A DNA stretch of 64,000 bases from Thauera sp. (GCA_024235615.1 JACKMB010000001.1:930001-994000); one strand, 5' to 3'. Counted from the first letter of the stretch, positions 19,246 to 28,292 are shown. Notes: generated by a model not told the origin, from the letters alone. Numbers and translations: made by a program.

Positions 19246-20424
19246 ATGCTGATCGACTTCTTCCTGCACCTGAAGGCCCGCAAGCTGCCGGTGTCGACAC
19301 GCGAGTTCCTCACCGTGCTCGAGGGCTTGCGCGACCACGTGTGCGGCCCCTCGCTCGACGACTTCTACTACTACGCGCGGCTGTGCCTGGTGAAGGACGA
19401 GTCGCTCTACGACCGCTTCGACCAGGCCTTCGGCGAATACTTCAAGGGCGTCACCGCGCTGCCGGGCCTGGAGGCCGACCTGCCCGAGGACTGGCTGCGC
19501 GCGATGGCAAGGAAGCACCTCTCGCCCGAGGAGCGCGCCAAGCTCGAGAAGCTCGGCTGGGACAAGCTGATGGAGGAGTTCCGCAAGCGCCTGCAGGAGC
19601 AAAAAGGACGCCACCAGGGCGGCAGCAAGTGGATCGGCACCGGCGGCAGCTCGCCCTTCGGCAACAACGGCACCCACCCCGAGGGCATCCGCGTGGGCGG
19701 CGAGTCCGCCGGCAACCGCACTGCGGTCAAGGTGTGGGACAAGCGCGAGTTCCGCAACCTCGACGACTCGGTCGAGCTCGGCACGCGCAACATCAAGGTC
19801 GCGCTGCGCCGGCTGCGCCGCTTCGCCCGCCAGGGCGCTGCCGAGGAGCTCGACCTCGACGGCACCATCGCCGCCACCGCGCGCAACGCCGGCTGGCTCG
19901 ACCTGATGATGCGCCCCGAGCGCCACAACGCAGTCAAGGTGCTGCTCTTCCTCGACGTCGGCGGCTCGATGGACGACCACGTCAAGGTGTGCGAGGAGCT
20001 CTTCTCCGCCTGCCGGCTGGAGTTCAAGCACCTCGAGTACTTCTACTTCCACAACTGCGTCTACGAGGGCGTGTGGCGCGACAATCGCCGCCGCCACGCC
20101 GAGCGCACGCCGCTGCTCGACGTGATCCACAAGTACGGCTCCGACTACAAGCTGATCTTCGTCGGCGACGCCACCATGAGCCCCTACGAGATCCTGCATC
20201 CGCACGGCTCGGTCGAGCACATGAACGCCGAAGCCGGCGCCACCTGGCTGCGCCGCCTGCTCGACGCCTACCCGGCGGCCGCCTGGCTCAATCCCGAGCC
20301 CGAGCGCCTGTGGCCCTACCGCCAGTCGATCGGAATCCTCGGCCAGATCATGGGCGAGCGCATGTACCCGATGACGCTCGATGGCCTGGCGCGCGCGATG
20401 CAGGCCTTGTCGCGTCGCCACTGA
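19246..20424 (+). CDS. CoxE-like VWA-domain protein, MoxR partner
   Basis: 392 residues. The N-terminal half is a helical CoxE-like region (LIDFFLHLKARKLPVSTREFLTVLEG). The VWA domain starts near 230; its metal site reads D237-V-G-G-S241, the glycine variant of DxSxS usual in this subfamily. A glycine-rich stretch at ~130-150 (HQGGSKWIGTGGSSPFGNNG) looks like a flexible linker. In carbon-monoxide dehydrogenase systems CoxE works with the MoxR ATPase CoxD in cluster maturation. No coxMSL genes are in this window, so the client is unknown. Its cytosolic location follows from the lack of a signal peptide. Confidence 0.9.
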   Translation: MLIDFFLHLKARKLPVSTREFLTVLEGLRDHVCGPSLDDFYYYARLCLVKDESLYDRFDQAFGEYFKGVTALPGLEADLPEDWLRAMARKHLSPEERAKLEKLGWDKLMEEFRKRLQEQKGRHQGGSKWIGTGGSSPFGNNGTHPEGIRVGGESAGNRTAVKVWDKREFRNLDDSVELGTRNIKVALRRLRRFARQGAAEELDLDGTIAATARNAGWLDLMMRPERHNAVKVLLFLDVGGSMDDHVKVCEELFSACRLEFKHLEYFYFHNCVYEGVWRDNRRRHAERTPLLDVIHKYGSDYKLIFVGDATMSPYEILHPHGSVEHMNAEAGATWLRRLLDAYPAAAWLNPEPERLWPYRQSIGILGQIMGERMYPMTLDGLARAMQALSRRH

Positions 20425-20456
20425 GCCGCACGCACCGGGATACCCAGCCAGCGGCC

Positions 20457-21989
20457 ATGGACGAAACCGAGCTCCCCTGCCCCTTCTGCAAGGCCAGCAA
20501 CACGCGACCGATCATCGATGCCGACGGCGCGTGGAGCGCACGCTGCGAGGAATGCGGCGCACGCGGCCCGATCGCGGCCGACGCCCGGGCGGCGCTGTCG
20601 CACTGGGAACGGGTGACTGGCGAGAAGGCGCTGCTGCGCATGGTGATCGACGAATCGCCCGACCTCATCCTGCTCAAGGACGGCGACGGCCGCTTCATGC
20701 TCTGCAACGCCGCACTTGCGCACCTGTACGGTACCACGCCCGAACAGCTCGTCGGCAACGACGATGCCGCCCTCCCCGGCAACACAGGGCGGATAGGCCT
20801 CGGCCTCGAAAGCGTGCGTGCGGTGACGTACGGCGACAGCGTGCAGATCGTCGAGGAAAGCGCGCTCCATGCCGAAACCGGCGAACTGCGCCACTTCCAT
20901 TCGATCAGGAAGCCCGTGCTCGGTCTGGCAGACGAGCCGTGCATGCTCGTGATCGCGCACGACATCACCGCGCTGAAGCGCGCGCATCGGGCGATCGAGG
21001 AGCGCGAGCGCAGCTACGCCCATGCCATGGAGGCGGCCGGCGAAGGCATCTGGAACTGGGACATCGAGGCCGGCACGCTCACCCACAACCGGCGCTGGTG
21101 CGAATTGCTCGGCCATGCTCCCGACACCTTCGTGCACCCGATCGCTGCCTTCTCGGACAGTCTGCACCCGGACGATCGCGACGAGGTACTGACCCGGCTC
21201 GACGAGGCGCTCGCCGGCACGGGCAGCTACGAACACGAGCACAGGCTGCGTCGCCCCGACGGCAGCATGGTTTGGGTGCTCGACCGCGGCCGCGTCGTCG
21301 AGCGCGCACCCGACGGCCGCCCGCTGCACATGGCCGGCACGATCACCGACATCAGCGCACGCAAGCACAACGAATTCGTGCTTTCGCTCGCGACCGACGC
21401 ACTCGCGAACGCGAACGCCAAACTCGAGCGCAAGGTCGCCGAGCGTACCGCCGATCTCGCTCGCGCCAACGAGGAACTCGCCCGCCTCGCCCGCCGCGAC
21501 GCACTGACGGGGCTCCCCAACCGCCTCGCGGTCGAGGAGCGCCTGCACGAAGAGACGCTGCGCCGGCCCGCGCGGCGCAGCAGCGCCAGCGCTGTGCTGA
21601 TGATCGACATCGACTTCTTCAAGCCGATCAACGATACCCATGGGCATGCGACCGGCGACGAGGTCCTCGCCCAGGTCGCGCGCCTGCTTGCCGCCACGGT
21701 GAGGGAATCGGATTTTGTGGGACGCTACGGCGGCGAGGAGTTCCTCGTGCTGCTGCCTGAGACCACGCTCGAGGGTGCGCGCACGGTGGCCGAGAAATTG
21801 CGCGACATCGTGGAGAGGACGCCACACCCAGCGGCGGGCAGGATGACGATCTCGATCGGCCTGGCAATGGCCGAGAAGATTAACGGCGAACTGGCCGCGG
21901 TGATGGCGCAGGCCGATGCCGCGCTGTACGAGGCCAAGCGAACCGGCCGCAACCGCGTGGTGGTTGCGTCGCAGTCCGGCACGGCCTGA
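20457..21989 (+). CDS. Diguanylate cyclase with Lar-like zinc ribbon and two PAS domains
   Basis: 510 residues, soluble. Residues 8-33 form a zinc ribbon (C8-x2-C11 and C30-x2-C33-GARGP, Trp50) that closely resembles phage/plasmid Lar restriction-alleviation proteins. Two PAS domains (~55-185 and ~190-310, PAC ends at DITALK and TDISARK) and a coiled coil (KLERKVAERTADLARANEEL) lead to a GGDEF domain. The active site is GGEEF (425-429), and an RESD inhibitory I-site stands five residues before it, so it should be an active, product-inhibited c-di-GMP synthase. It lies 32 bp after the VWA gene and is likely the last gene of the moxR unit. Confidence 0.9.
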   Translation: MDETELPCPFCKASNTRPIIDADGAWSARCEECGARGPIAADARAALSHWERVTGEKALLRMVIDESPDLILLKDGDGRFMLCNAALAHLYGTTPEQLVGNDDAALPGNTGRIGLGLESVRAVTYGDSVQIVEESALHAETGELRHFHSIRKPVLGLADEPCMLVIAHDITALKRAHRAIEERERSYAHAMEAAGEGIWNWDIEAGTLTHNRRWCELLGHAPDTFVHPIAAFSDSLHPDDRDEVLTRLDEALAGTGSYEHEHRLRRPDGSMVWVLDRGRVVERAPDGRPLHMAGTITDISARKHNEFVLSLATDALANANAKLERKVAERTADLARANEELARLARRDALTGLPNRLAVEERLHEETLRRPARRSSASAVLMIDIDFFKPINDTHGHATGDEVLAQVARLLAATVRESDFVGRYGGEEFLVLLPETTLEGARTVAEKLRDIVERTPHPAAGRMTISIGLAMAEKINGELAAVMAQADAALYEAKRTGRNRVVVASQSGTA

Positions 21990-22000
21990 GACCGACCGGC

Positions 22001-22027
22001 AAAAAAATGGCGGCCTCCTGGGCCGCC
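22001..22027 (-). terminator. Rho-independent terminator of marR
   Basis: GGCGGCC (22009-22015) pairs with GGCCGCC (22021-22027) around a TCCTG loop. On the minus strand the stem is followed by ATTTTTTT (22008-22001), a strong U-tract. It lies 76 bp past the marR-like stop; the diguanylate cyclase converges from the other side. Confidence 0.8.
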
Positions 22028-22103
22028 GAATCTGCTGTCCGCACGAGTGCGGTCACTTCGTCTGAAGCACGGTCGAGGCAGACCGCGCCGGGCGGACCGC
22101 CAT

Positions 22104-22607
22104 TCATTCGGTGAAGGGCAGCGGCTGCATGCCGAAGCCTTCGTCGAGATTCTTGATCTGGCGCAGCAACTTCTCGAGCTCGCTCTGCAGGCTGGCGAGG
22201 CCCTCGTCGTCCATCAGGCGCAAGGCCTCGGGCAGCACGCCACGCGCCGGCGACGGCGCGCGCGCCAGCAGCGCCAGCCCCTCGTCGGTCAGATACAGCC
22301 GCACGACGCGCTGGTCGGCGCTGGTGCGCTCCTTGCGGATCAGCCCCGAGGTCTCGAGCCGGTCCACCATGTTCGAGGTGGTGGACTGGTGAAGCGCCAT
22401 CCGGTTCGCGAGCTCGCCCACCCGCAGGCCGGGCGCCTCGCGCAGTTCCTGCAGCGCCCACAACTGAGCGCCGGTGACCCCGCTCTGGCGCTCGATCCAC
22501 TGGGAGTGGCGCTGCGCGGTGCGGATGAGGATCCGGAAGCGCTGCAGGACCGACAGGGGGGTCGCCGGAGCCACCGGCTTCTTCACTTTCTGTTGCGTTT
22601 CCGCCAT
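22104..22607 (-). CDS. MarR-family transcriptional regulator
   Basis: 167 residues. A winged helix-turn-helix region (GVTGAQLWALQELREAPGLRVGELANRMALHQSTTSNMVDRLETSGLIRKERTSADQR-type, residues ~45-100) is flanked by helical dimerisation segments. MarR proteins usually repress their own gene and a neighbour and release DNA on binding a small aromatic compound. A sigma-70 promoter with an internal palindrome sits directly upstream. The divergent neighbour is the ClC antiporter, a possible target. An upstream TTG would lengthen it by ten residues but runs into the promoter. The ligand is unknown. Confidence 0.88.
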   Translation of the reverse strand: MAETQQKVKKPVAPATPLSVLQRFRILIRTAQRHSQWIERQSGVTGAQLWALQELREAPGLRVGELANRMALHQSTTSNMVDRLETSGLIRKERTSADQRVVRLYLTDEGLALLARAPSPARGVLPEALRLMDDEGLASLQSELEKLLRQIKNLDEGFGMQPLPFTE

Positions 22608-22622
22608 TCGAGTCTCGCTGGA

Positions 22623-22651
22623 ACTATATTTACGCAAACAATGATTGTCAA
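22623..22651 (-). promoter_or_regulatory. Sigma-70 promoter with overlapping operator for the marR gene
   Basis: Minus strand: TTGACA (22651-22646), 17-bp spacer, TATAGT (22628-22623). The 11-bp palindrome ACAATGATTGT (22638-22648) overlaps the -35 edge and spacer, as expected for MarR autorepression. The predicted transcript starts only ~9 bases before the ATG. Confidence 0.7.
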
Positions 22652-22774
22652 AAAAACATCACGCCGTGCAACGACGCGTATGGTAGCGGTATCGTTCGGT
22701 CTTCGCATGTGCAGCATTACAGAAAAGCCTTTGAAAATGCTGCCGCCGTCCACTTCGCCGGGAAGGAATCCCGC

Positions 22775-24403
22775 ATGGCAGCACAGCCTCCGATGAGCAA
22801 CGCACCGGACCCCGCCCCAGTCGCGCAGGCCGATGGCGCGGCAGCGGCCACGCCGCCCGAACCGGGCGATCCGCCACCGTCCGGGCCACCCGGCTCGCCC
22901 GCTACACCCGGCATCGCCGCGCGTGGTCGCGCCTTCGCCCGCCTGCTGCGCGGCGGGCGCCGCTACGCCCTGCCCTGGCTGTCGCTGCGGCGCTGGCGGG
23001 TACGCCTGCTGCTGGTGGGGGCGGCGCTGCTCGCCGGGCTGATCGCGATCGCCTTCGCCATCGGCGCCGAGCTGGCGATCGCCACCCACGCCGGGCTGAT
23101 CCGCGAGCGCCCCTGGCTCACCCTGCTGATCGCCCCCGCCGGCTTCGCCGCGCTGGCCTGGATCTCACGACGCTTCTTCCACGGCACCGAGGGCAGCGGG
23201 ATCCCGCAGGCGATCGCGGCGTCGATGTCGGACGACGGGCAGGTTCGCCGCCAGCTGCTGTCGCTGCGCATCGCGCTGGCCAAGGTCTTCCTGACCCTGG
23301 GCGGGCTGCTCAGCGGCGCCTCGGTGGGCCGCGAGGGCCCCTCGGTGCAGGTCGGCGCCTCGGTGATGCACCTGCTCGCCAGCCGCAAGCGCCACCGCCG
23401 CATCGCCTCGAGCCGCGACCTCATCGTCGCCGGCAGCGGCGCCGGCATCGCCGCGGCTTTCAACACCCCGCTCGGCGGCATCATGTTCGCGATCGAGGAG
23501 ATGTGCCGCTACCGCGCCTTCCAGGCCAACAGCACGACGCTCACCGCGGTGATCTTCGCCGGCCTGATGTCGCTCGCGGTGCTGGGCAACTACACCTACT
23601 TCGGCCGCACCCTGGCGAGCCTGGGCTGGCCCGACGGGATCTGGCCGGTGCTCGCCTGCGGCGTGGCCGGGGGCCTGCTCGGAGGCATCTTCACCCGGAT
23701 CCTGGTGGCGTCCGCGCGCGGCCTGCCCGGCCGCCTCGGCAGGGTCGCCGAGGGTCAGCCGGTCGCCTTCGCGGCGATGTGCGGCCTGCTGACCGCGCTG
23801 ATCGGCCTGGCCAGCGGCGGCGTCACCTACGGCACCGGCTATGCCGAATCCAAGGCCGCGCTCGAGGGCAGCGCGGCGCTGCCGGTGGCCTTCACGCTGA
23901 TGAAGATGGCAGTGATCTGGCTGGTCTTCGCCTCGAAGATCCCCGGCGGCATCTTCGCCCCCGCGCTCGCGGTGGGTGCCGGCCTCGGCTCGGACCTCGC
24001 GCTGCTGCTGCCGGGCGAGCAGGACGCGGCGATCCTGGTGCTGGGCATGGTGGCCTTCCTCGCCGCGATGACGCAGACCCCGATCACCTCCTTCGTGATC
24101 GTCATGGAGATGACCGCCAACCACCAGATGCTGCTGCCGCTGATGGCCACCGCGGTGGTGGCCCACGGCGTGGCGCGCTCGGTGGCGCCGGTGCCGCTCT
24201 ACCACGCACTCTCGCACCCCTGGCTGCGCCGCGCCGAGAAGCGCGTGCATGAAAAGCGCCAGCGCCCCGCCCACCCGCCCGAGGGTGCGCAGGGCGCCGG
24301 CGCTCCGAAGACAGCCGCGGAGCCGGCTGCAGGGCCGACCGCGCAGCCGGCCCCGAAACCTCCGTCCTCAGCGGATGCCGGCGCGCCGGATCAGGGCCTG
24401 TAG
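22775..24403 (+). CDS. ClC-type chloride/proton antiporter
   Basis: 542 residues. Selectivity-filter motifs are intact: GSGIP (140-144), GREGP with gating Glu187, and GGIFAPALAVGAG (~407). The internal proton glutamate is kept (FAIEEMCR, 239-246), which argues for an H+/Cl- exchanger rather than a channel. About 70 residues of Pro/Ala-rich N-terminus and ~60 of C-terminus are disordered extensions; no CBS domains. Prokaryotic ClCs help with extreme acid stress or anion balance. The ATG at 22775 follows GGAAGGA. Its last 36 bases overlap the convergent livM gene. Confidence 0.93.
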   Translation: MAAQPPMSNAPDPAPVAQADGAAAATPPEPGDPPPSGPPGSPATPGIAARGRAFARLLRGGRRYALPWLSLRRWRVRLLLVGAALLAGLIAIAFAIGAELAIATHAGLIRERPWLTLLIAPAGFAALAWISRRFFHGTEGSGIPQAIAASMSDDGQVRRQLLSLRIALAKVFLTLGGLLSGASVGREGPSVQVGASVMHLLASRKRHRRIASSRDLIVAGSGAGIAAAFNTPLGGIMFAIEEMCRYRAFQANSTTLTAVIFAGLMSLAVLGNYTYFGRTLASLGWPDGIWPVLACGVAGGLLGGIFTRILVASARGLPGRLGRVAEGQPVAFAAMCGLLTALIGLASGGVTYGTGYAESKAALEGSAALPVAFTLMKMAVIWLVFASKIPGGIFAPALAVGAGLGSDLALLLPGEQDAAILVLGMVAFLAAMTQTPITSFVIVMEMTANHQMLLPLMATAVVAHGVARSVAPVPLYHALSHPWLRRAEKRVHEKRQRPAHPPEGAQGAGAPKTAAEPAAGPTAQPAPKPPSSADAGAPDQGL

Positions 24404-25321
24404 CTCGCCGACGATGCCGCGGCGGAACAGCAGCACGCAGACCACGAAGATCGTCCCCATGATCACCGTGACCCAGGAGCCCACGCTGTCGGCGAGCTCG
24501 GTCTGCAGCGACACGATGGTGGCGGCGCCGACGAGCGGGCCGAGCACGGTGCCGAGGCCACCGAGCAGCGTCATCAGCACCACCTCGCCCGACATGTGCC
24601 AATGCACGTCGGTCAGCGAGGCGAGCTGGAACACCAGGGTCTTGGTGGCGCCCGCCATGCCGGCGAGCGCGGCGGAGAGCACGAAGGCCAGCAGCTTGAA
24701 TTTCGCCACGTCGTAGCCGAGCGAGACCGCGCGCGGCTCGTTCTCGCGGATCGCCTTGAGGATCTGGCCGAAGGGCGAGTGGATGGCGCGGTAGATGATG
24801 AAGAAGCCGATGCAGAACACCGCGAACACCAGGTAGTACATCGCGATGTTGTTCGACAGGTCGATCACGCCGAAGAGCTGGCCGCGCGGCACGCCCTGCA
24901 GGCCGTCCTCGCCGCCGGTCGCCTTCCATTGCAGCACGATGAAGTAAACCATCTGCGACAGCGCCAGCGTGATCATCGCGAAGTAGATGCCGGTGCGGCG
25001 GATCGCCAGCACGCCGAACACCCAGCCGAGCACGCCCGCGGCGAGCGTGCCGCCGAGGATGCCCAACTCCGGCGTCACGCCGACGTCGCGCACCAGCATG
25101 CCGCACACGTAGCCGGCGCTGCCGAGGAAGGCGGCGTGGCCGAATGAGAGCAGGCCGGCGAAGCCGAGCAGCAGGTTGAACGCGCAGGCGAACAGCCCGA
25201 AGCACAGGATCTTCATCAGGAAGGTGGGATACACCGCGAACGGCGCCACCAGCCCGATCAGGAACAGCGCGCCGAAGAGGATCGGGGTGGCACGTGCGAA
25301 CATCGAATTCGAGTTGTTCAT
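24368..25321 (-). CDS. livM: Branched-chain amino-acid ABC importer permease LivM
   Basis: 317 residues, about eight to nine membrane spans. The family's cytoplasmic coupling motif is present (FGQILKAIRENEPRAVSLGYDVAKFKLLAFVLSA-type, ~190-220), and the start region NLLLGFAGLLSFGHAAFLG is diagnostic of LivM. It pairs with LivH to form the membrane channel of a HAAT-family importer. It lies 23 bp after livH and is the last gene of the unit. The stop is inside the 3' end of the convergent ClC gene. Confidence 0.93.
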   Translation of the reverse strand: MNNSNSMFARATPILFGALFLIGLVAPFAVYPTFLMKILCFGLFACAFNLLLGFAGLLSFGHAAFLGSAGYVCGMLVRDVGVTPELGILGGTLAAGVLGWVFGVLAIRRTGIYFAMITLALSQMVYFIVLQWKATGGEDGLQGVPRGQLFGVIDLSNNIAMYYLVFAVFCIGFFIIYRAIHSPFGQILKAIRENEPRAVSLGYDVAKFKLLAFVLSAALAGMAGATKTLVFQLASLTDVHWHMSGEVVLMTLLGGLGTVLGPLVGAATIVSLQTELADSVGSWVTVIMGTIFVVCVLLFRRGIVGELQALIRRAGIR

Positions 25322-25344
25322 CAGTCTGATTCCTCTCCGCGCGC

Positions 25345-26226
25345 TCAGGCCTTGCCGAACAGGCCGGCCGGCCGCACCAGCAGCACGACCACCATGATCA
25401 CGAACACCACCACCGCCGAGCCCTCGGGGTAGAACACCCGGGTGAGGCCCTCGATGAGCCCCAGTCCGAGGCCGGTGAGGATGGAGCCCATGATCGAGCC
25501 CATGCCGCCGATCACGACCACCGCGAACACCACGATGATCAGGTTCGAACCCATCAGCGGACTCACCTGGTACACCGGTGCGGCCAGCACCCCGGCGAAA
25601 GCGGCGAGGGCGACGCCGAAGCCGTAGGTGAAGGTGATCAGCAGCGGCACGTTGATGCCGAGCGCCTGCACCATCTGCGGGTTCTCGGTGCCGGCGCGCA
25701 GGTAGGCGCCGAGCTTGGTCTTCTCGATGACGAACCAGGTCGCGAAGCACACCGTCAGCGCGGCGACCACGACCCAGCCGCGGTAGATCGGCAGGAACAT
25801 GAAGCCGAGGTTCACCCCGCCCTGCAGCAGCTCGGGCACCGGGTAGGACTGGCCGGAGATGCCGTACTGGTCGCGGAAGATGCCCTCGAAGATCAATGCC
25901 AGGCCGAAGGTGAGGAGCAGGCCGTAGAGGTGGTCGAGCTTGTAGAGCTTGCGCAGCATCGTGCGCTCGATCAGCACACCGAGCGCGCCGATGACGATGG
26001 GCGCGAACAGCAGCGCCACCCAGTAGTTGATGCCGAGCTTGTTGAGCGCGATCCACGCCACGAAGGCGCCCATCATGTACTGGGCGCCGTGGGTGAAGTT
26101 GATGATGTTGAGCAGGCCGAAGATGATGGCCAGGCCTAGGCTCAGGATCGCGTAGAACGAACCGTTGATGAGGCCGACCAGCAACTGGCTGCCGAGCAGC
26201 GCGCTCGGGACGCCGAAGATTTCCAT
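25345..26226 (-). CDS. livH: Branched-chain amino-acid ABC importer permease LivH
   Basis: 293 residues, multi-span. Diagnostic pieces are LVGLINGSFYAILSLGLAII, NFTHGAQYMMGAF and the coupling helix YLRAGTENPQMVQALGIN (~185-200). Works with LivM in the inner membrane. It lies 71 bp after the binding-protein gene on the same strand. Substrate could be branched-chain amino acids, amides or urea, since all use this family; the absence of urease or amidase genes nearby favours amino acids. Confidence 0.93.
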   Translation of the reverse strand: MEIFGVPSALLGSQLLVGLINGSFYAILSLGLAIIFGLLNIINFTHGAQYMMGAFVAWIALNKLGINYWVALLFAPIVIGALGVLIERTMLRKLYKLDHLYGLLLTFGLALIFEGIFRDQYGISGQSYPVPELLQGGVNLGFMFLPIYRGWVVVAALTVCFATWFVIEKTKLGAYLRAGTENPQMVQALGINVPLLITFTYGFGVALAAFAGVLAAPVYQVSPLMGSNLIIVVFAVVVIGGMGSIMGSILTGLGLGLIEGLTRVFYPEGSAVVVFVIMVVVLLVRPAGLFGKA

Positions 26227-26297
26227 GTGCGACTCCCGCAGCGGGACGGCCGTGCCGCCCCGCTGCGTCGTGAAGTGCGGGAGCCCCCGCGATCAGC

Positions 26298-27512
26298 TTA
26301 TTTCTTCACCAGCGGGCAGCGCGACTGCGCCAGAGGCTGGAAGGCCTCCTCCGCAGGAATCGTCTGGCGGATGTGGTAGTAGTCCCACGGGTACTTGGAC
26401 TCGGCCGGGCTCTTGACCTGCGCCAGGTACATGTCGTGCACCATGCGCCCATCCTCGCGGATGCGCCCGTTCTTGCCGAAGAAGTCCTTGATGGGCGTGG
26501 CCTTCATCTGCGCCATGACCTTGCCCGCCTCGTCCGAGCCGGTGGCCTGCACCGCGCGCAGGTAATGCAGCACCGAGGAGTACTGGCCGGCCTGCACCAT
26601 GGTCGGCATGCGTTTCTGCTTGTCGAAGAAGCGCTTGGACCAGGCACGGGTCTGGTCGTCGAGGTCCCAGTAGAAGCCGGTGGTCAGGTACATGCCCTGG
26701 GTGGCCTGCAGGCCGAGCGAGTGCACGTCGGAGATGAACATCAGCAGGCCGGCGAGCGCCTGCTTGGGCGTGACGCCGAACTCGGCCGCCTGCTTGATCG
26801 CGTTGGTGGTGTCGGCGCCGGCGTTGGCGAGGCCGATGATCTTGGCGCCCGAGGCCTGGGCCTGGAGCAGGAAGGAGGAGAAATCCGAAGCCGGGAACGG
26901 ATGGCGCACCGAGCCGAGCACCTTGCCGCCGTTGGCCGTCACCACCGCGGACGAGTCCTTCTCCAGCGCCTGGCCGAAGGCGTAGTCGGCGGTGAGGAAG
27001 AACCAGGTGTTGCCGCCCTGCTGGGTCACCGCCTTGGCCGTGCCGTTGGCGAGCGCGTAGGTGTCGTAGGTGTAGTGCACCGTCACGTCGTTGCACTGCT
27101 CGTTGGTGATCGGCGTCGAAGCCGGGCCGCTCATCAGCGCGACGCGGTTCATCTCCTTGGCGATCTTCATCACCGCGAGCGCGGTCGAGGTCGTCACCAG
27201 CTCGGTGGCGGTGTCGACGCCCTCGCGCTCGAACCATTCGCGCGCCTTGTTGGAGGCGATGTCGGCCTTGTTCTGGTGGTCGGCGGAGACCATCTCGACC
27301 TTGAACGCCGGCTTGGCCTCGGCGATGAAGTCCTCGATCGCCATCTGGGTGGCGAGTACCGCCCCCGCGCCGGCAAGGTCGGAATAGGTGCCCGACATGT
27401 CGGTGAGCACGCCGATCTTGACGGTATTGCCCGAGATCTGCGCGCTGGCGGCGCCCGACAGCATGGCGAAGGCGGCCGCGCAGGCCAGGGTGGTGAGTTT
27501 CTTCATGTGCAT
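26298..27512 (-). CDS. livK: Periplasmic substrate-binding protein of the Liv-type importer
   Basis: 404 residues. A signal peptide ends near SGAASAQ (about residue 25) and the mature part has the type-I periplasmic fold (TVKIGVLTDMSGTYSDLAGAG; KAREWFEREGVD). Such proteins capture the solute and deliver it to LivHM. The ATG at 27512 is favoured because GGAG lies 7 bases upstream; ATG at 27506 is also possible. It is placed between livF and livH. It is larger than E. coli LivK and groups by style with betaproteobacterial ABC solute-binding proteins whose ligands vary, so the ligand is uncertain. Confidence 0.88.
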   Translation of the reverse strand: MHMKKLTTLACAAAFAMLSGAASAQISGNTVKIGVLTDMSGTYSDLAGAGAVLATQMAIEDFIAEAKPAFKVEMVSADHQNKADIASNKAREWFEREGVDTATELVTTSTALAVMKIAKEMNRVALMSGPASTPITNEQCNDVTVHYTYDTYALANGTAKAVTQQGGNTWFFLTADYAFGQALEKDSSAVVTANGGKVLGSVRHPFPASDFSSFLLQAQASGAKIIGLANAGADTTNAIKQAAEFGVTPKQALAGLLMFISDVHSLGLQATQGMYLTTGFYWDLDDQTRAWSKRFFDKQKRMPTMVQAGQYSSVLHYLRAVQATGSDEAGKVMAQMKATPIKDFFGKNGRIREDGRMVHDMYLAQVKSPAESKYPWDYYHIRQTIPAEEAFQPLAQSRCPLVKK

Positions 27513-27569
27513 CGTGGGTCTCCGTCTCGTTCGTGTGGTTGTCACGCGGGGACTGCGCGGCGCGGCCGC

Positions 27570-28292
27570 TCAGACCCCCAGCGTCTGGTGCAGCCAGTCC
27601 ATCTTGCCGGGGAGCTCCTCGGCGCTGATGGTGGCGATGATCTCGCCGTGCTCGAGCACGTAGTGGCGGTCGGCCAGCGGCGCGGCGAAGCGGAAGTTCT
27701 GCTCCACCAGCACGATGGTGAAGCCGCGCGACTTCAGCTCGACGATGACCTCGCCGAGCTTCTTCACGATCACCGGCGCGAGGCCCTCGGTGATCTCGTC
27801 GAGCAGCAGCAGCTTGGCCCCGGTGCGCAGCACGCGCGCCATCGCCAGCATCTGCTGCTCGCCGCCGGAGAGCTTGGAGCCGGGGCTGTTGCGGCGCTCC
27901 TGCAGGTTGGGGAACATGCGGTAGATCTCCTCCACCGACATCGCCCCGCTCGCCACCTGCGGCGGCAGCATCAGGTTCTCCTCGGTGCTGAGCGAGGCGA
28001 AGATCGCGCGCTCCTCGGGCACGTAGCCGATGCCGTAGCGCGCCATGCGGTGGGTGGGCTCGGCGATCACCTCGCGGCCATTGACCATGATCGAGCCGGT
28101 GCGCTTGCCGACCAGGCCGAGCACCGACTTCAAGGTCGTCGAGCGACCGGAGCCGTTGCGCCCGAGCAGGGTCACGCACTCGCCGCGCGCCACCTTGATG
28201 TCGATGCCGTGGAGGATGTGCGACTCGCCGTAGAAGGCGTGCAGGTCATGGATCCGGAGCATCTCCGGGTGAGGGGTGAAGGCACTGGTCAT
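27570..28292 (-). CDS. livF: Liv-type ABC importer ATPase LivF, Walker A with Arg
   Basis: 240 residues. The Walker A reads GRNGSGRST, with arginine in place of the invariant lysine; the codon is CGC, so it is not a single-base slip from AAG. The signature LSGGEQQMLAMAR, Walker B LLLLDEITEGLAP and switch His region (IVLVEQNFRFA, where Q/N replaces H) follow. It pairs with LivG. The Lys-to-Arg change may lower ATP affinity and leave LivG as main hydrolysis site, or be a tolerated variant. It lies 18 bp after livG. Confidence 0.93.
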   Translation of the reverse strand: MTSAFTPHPEMLRIHDLHAFYGESHILHGIDIKVARGECVTLLGRNGSGRSTTLKSVLGLVGKRTGSIMVNGREVIAEPTHRMARYGIGYVPEERAIFASLSTEENLMLPPQVASGAMSVEEIYRMFPNLQERRNSPGSKLSGGEQQMLAMARVLRTGAKLLLLDEITEGLAPVIVKKLGEVIVELKSRGFTIVLVEQNFRFAAPLADRHYVLEHGEIIATISAEELPGKMDWLHQTLGV

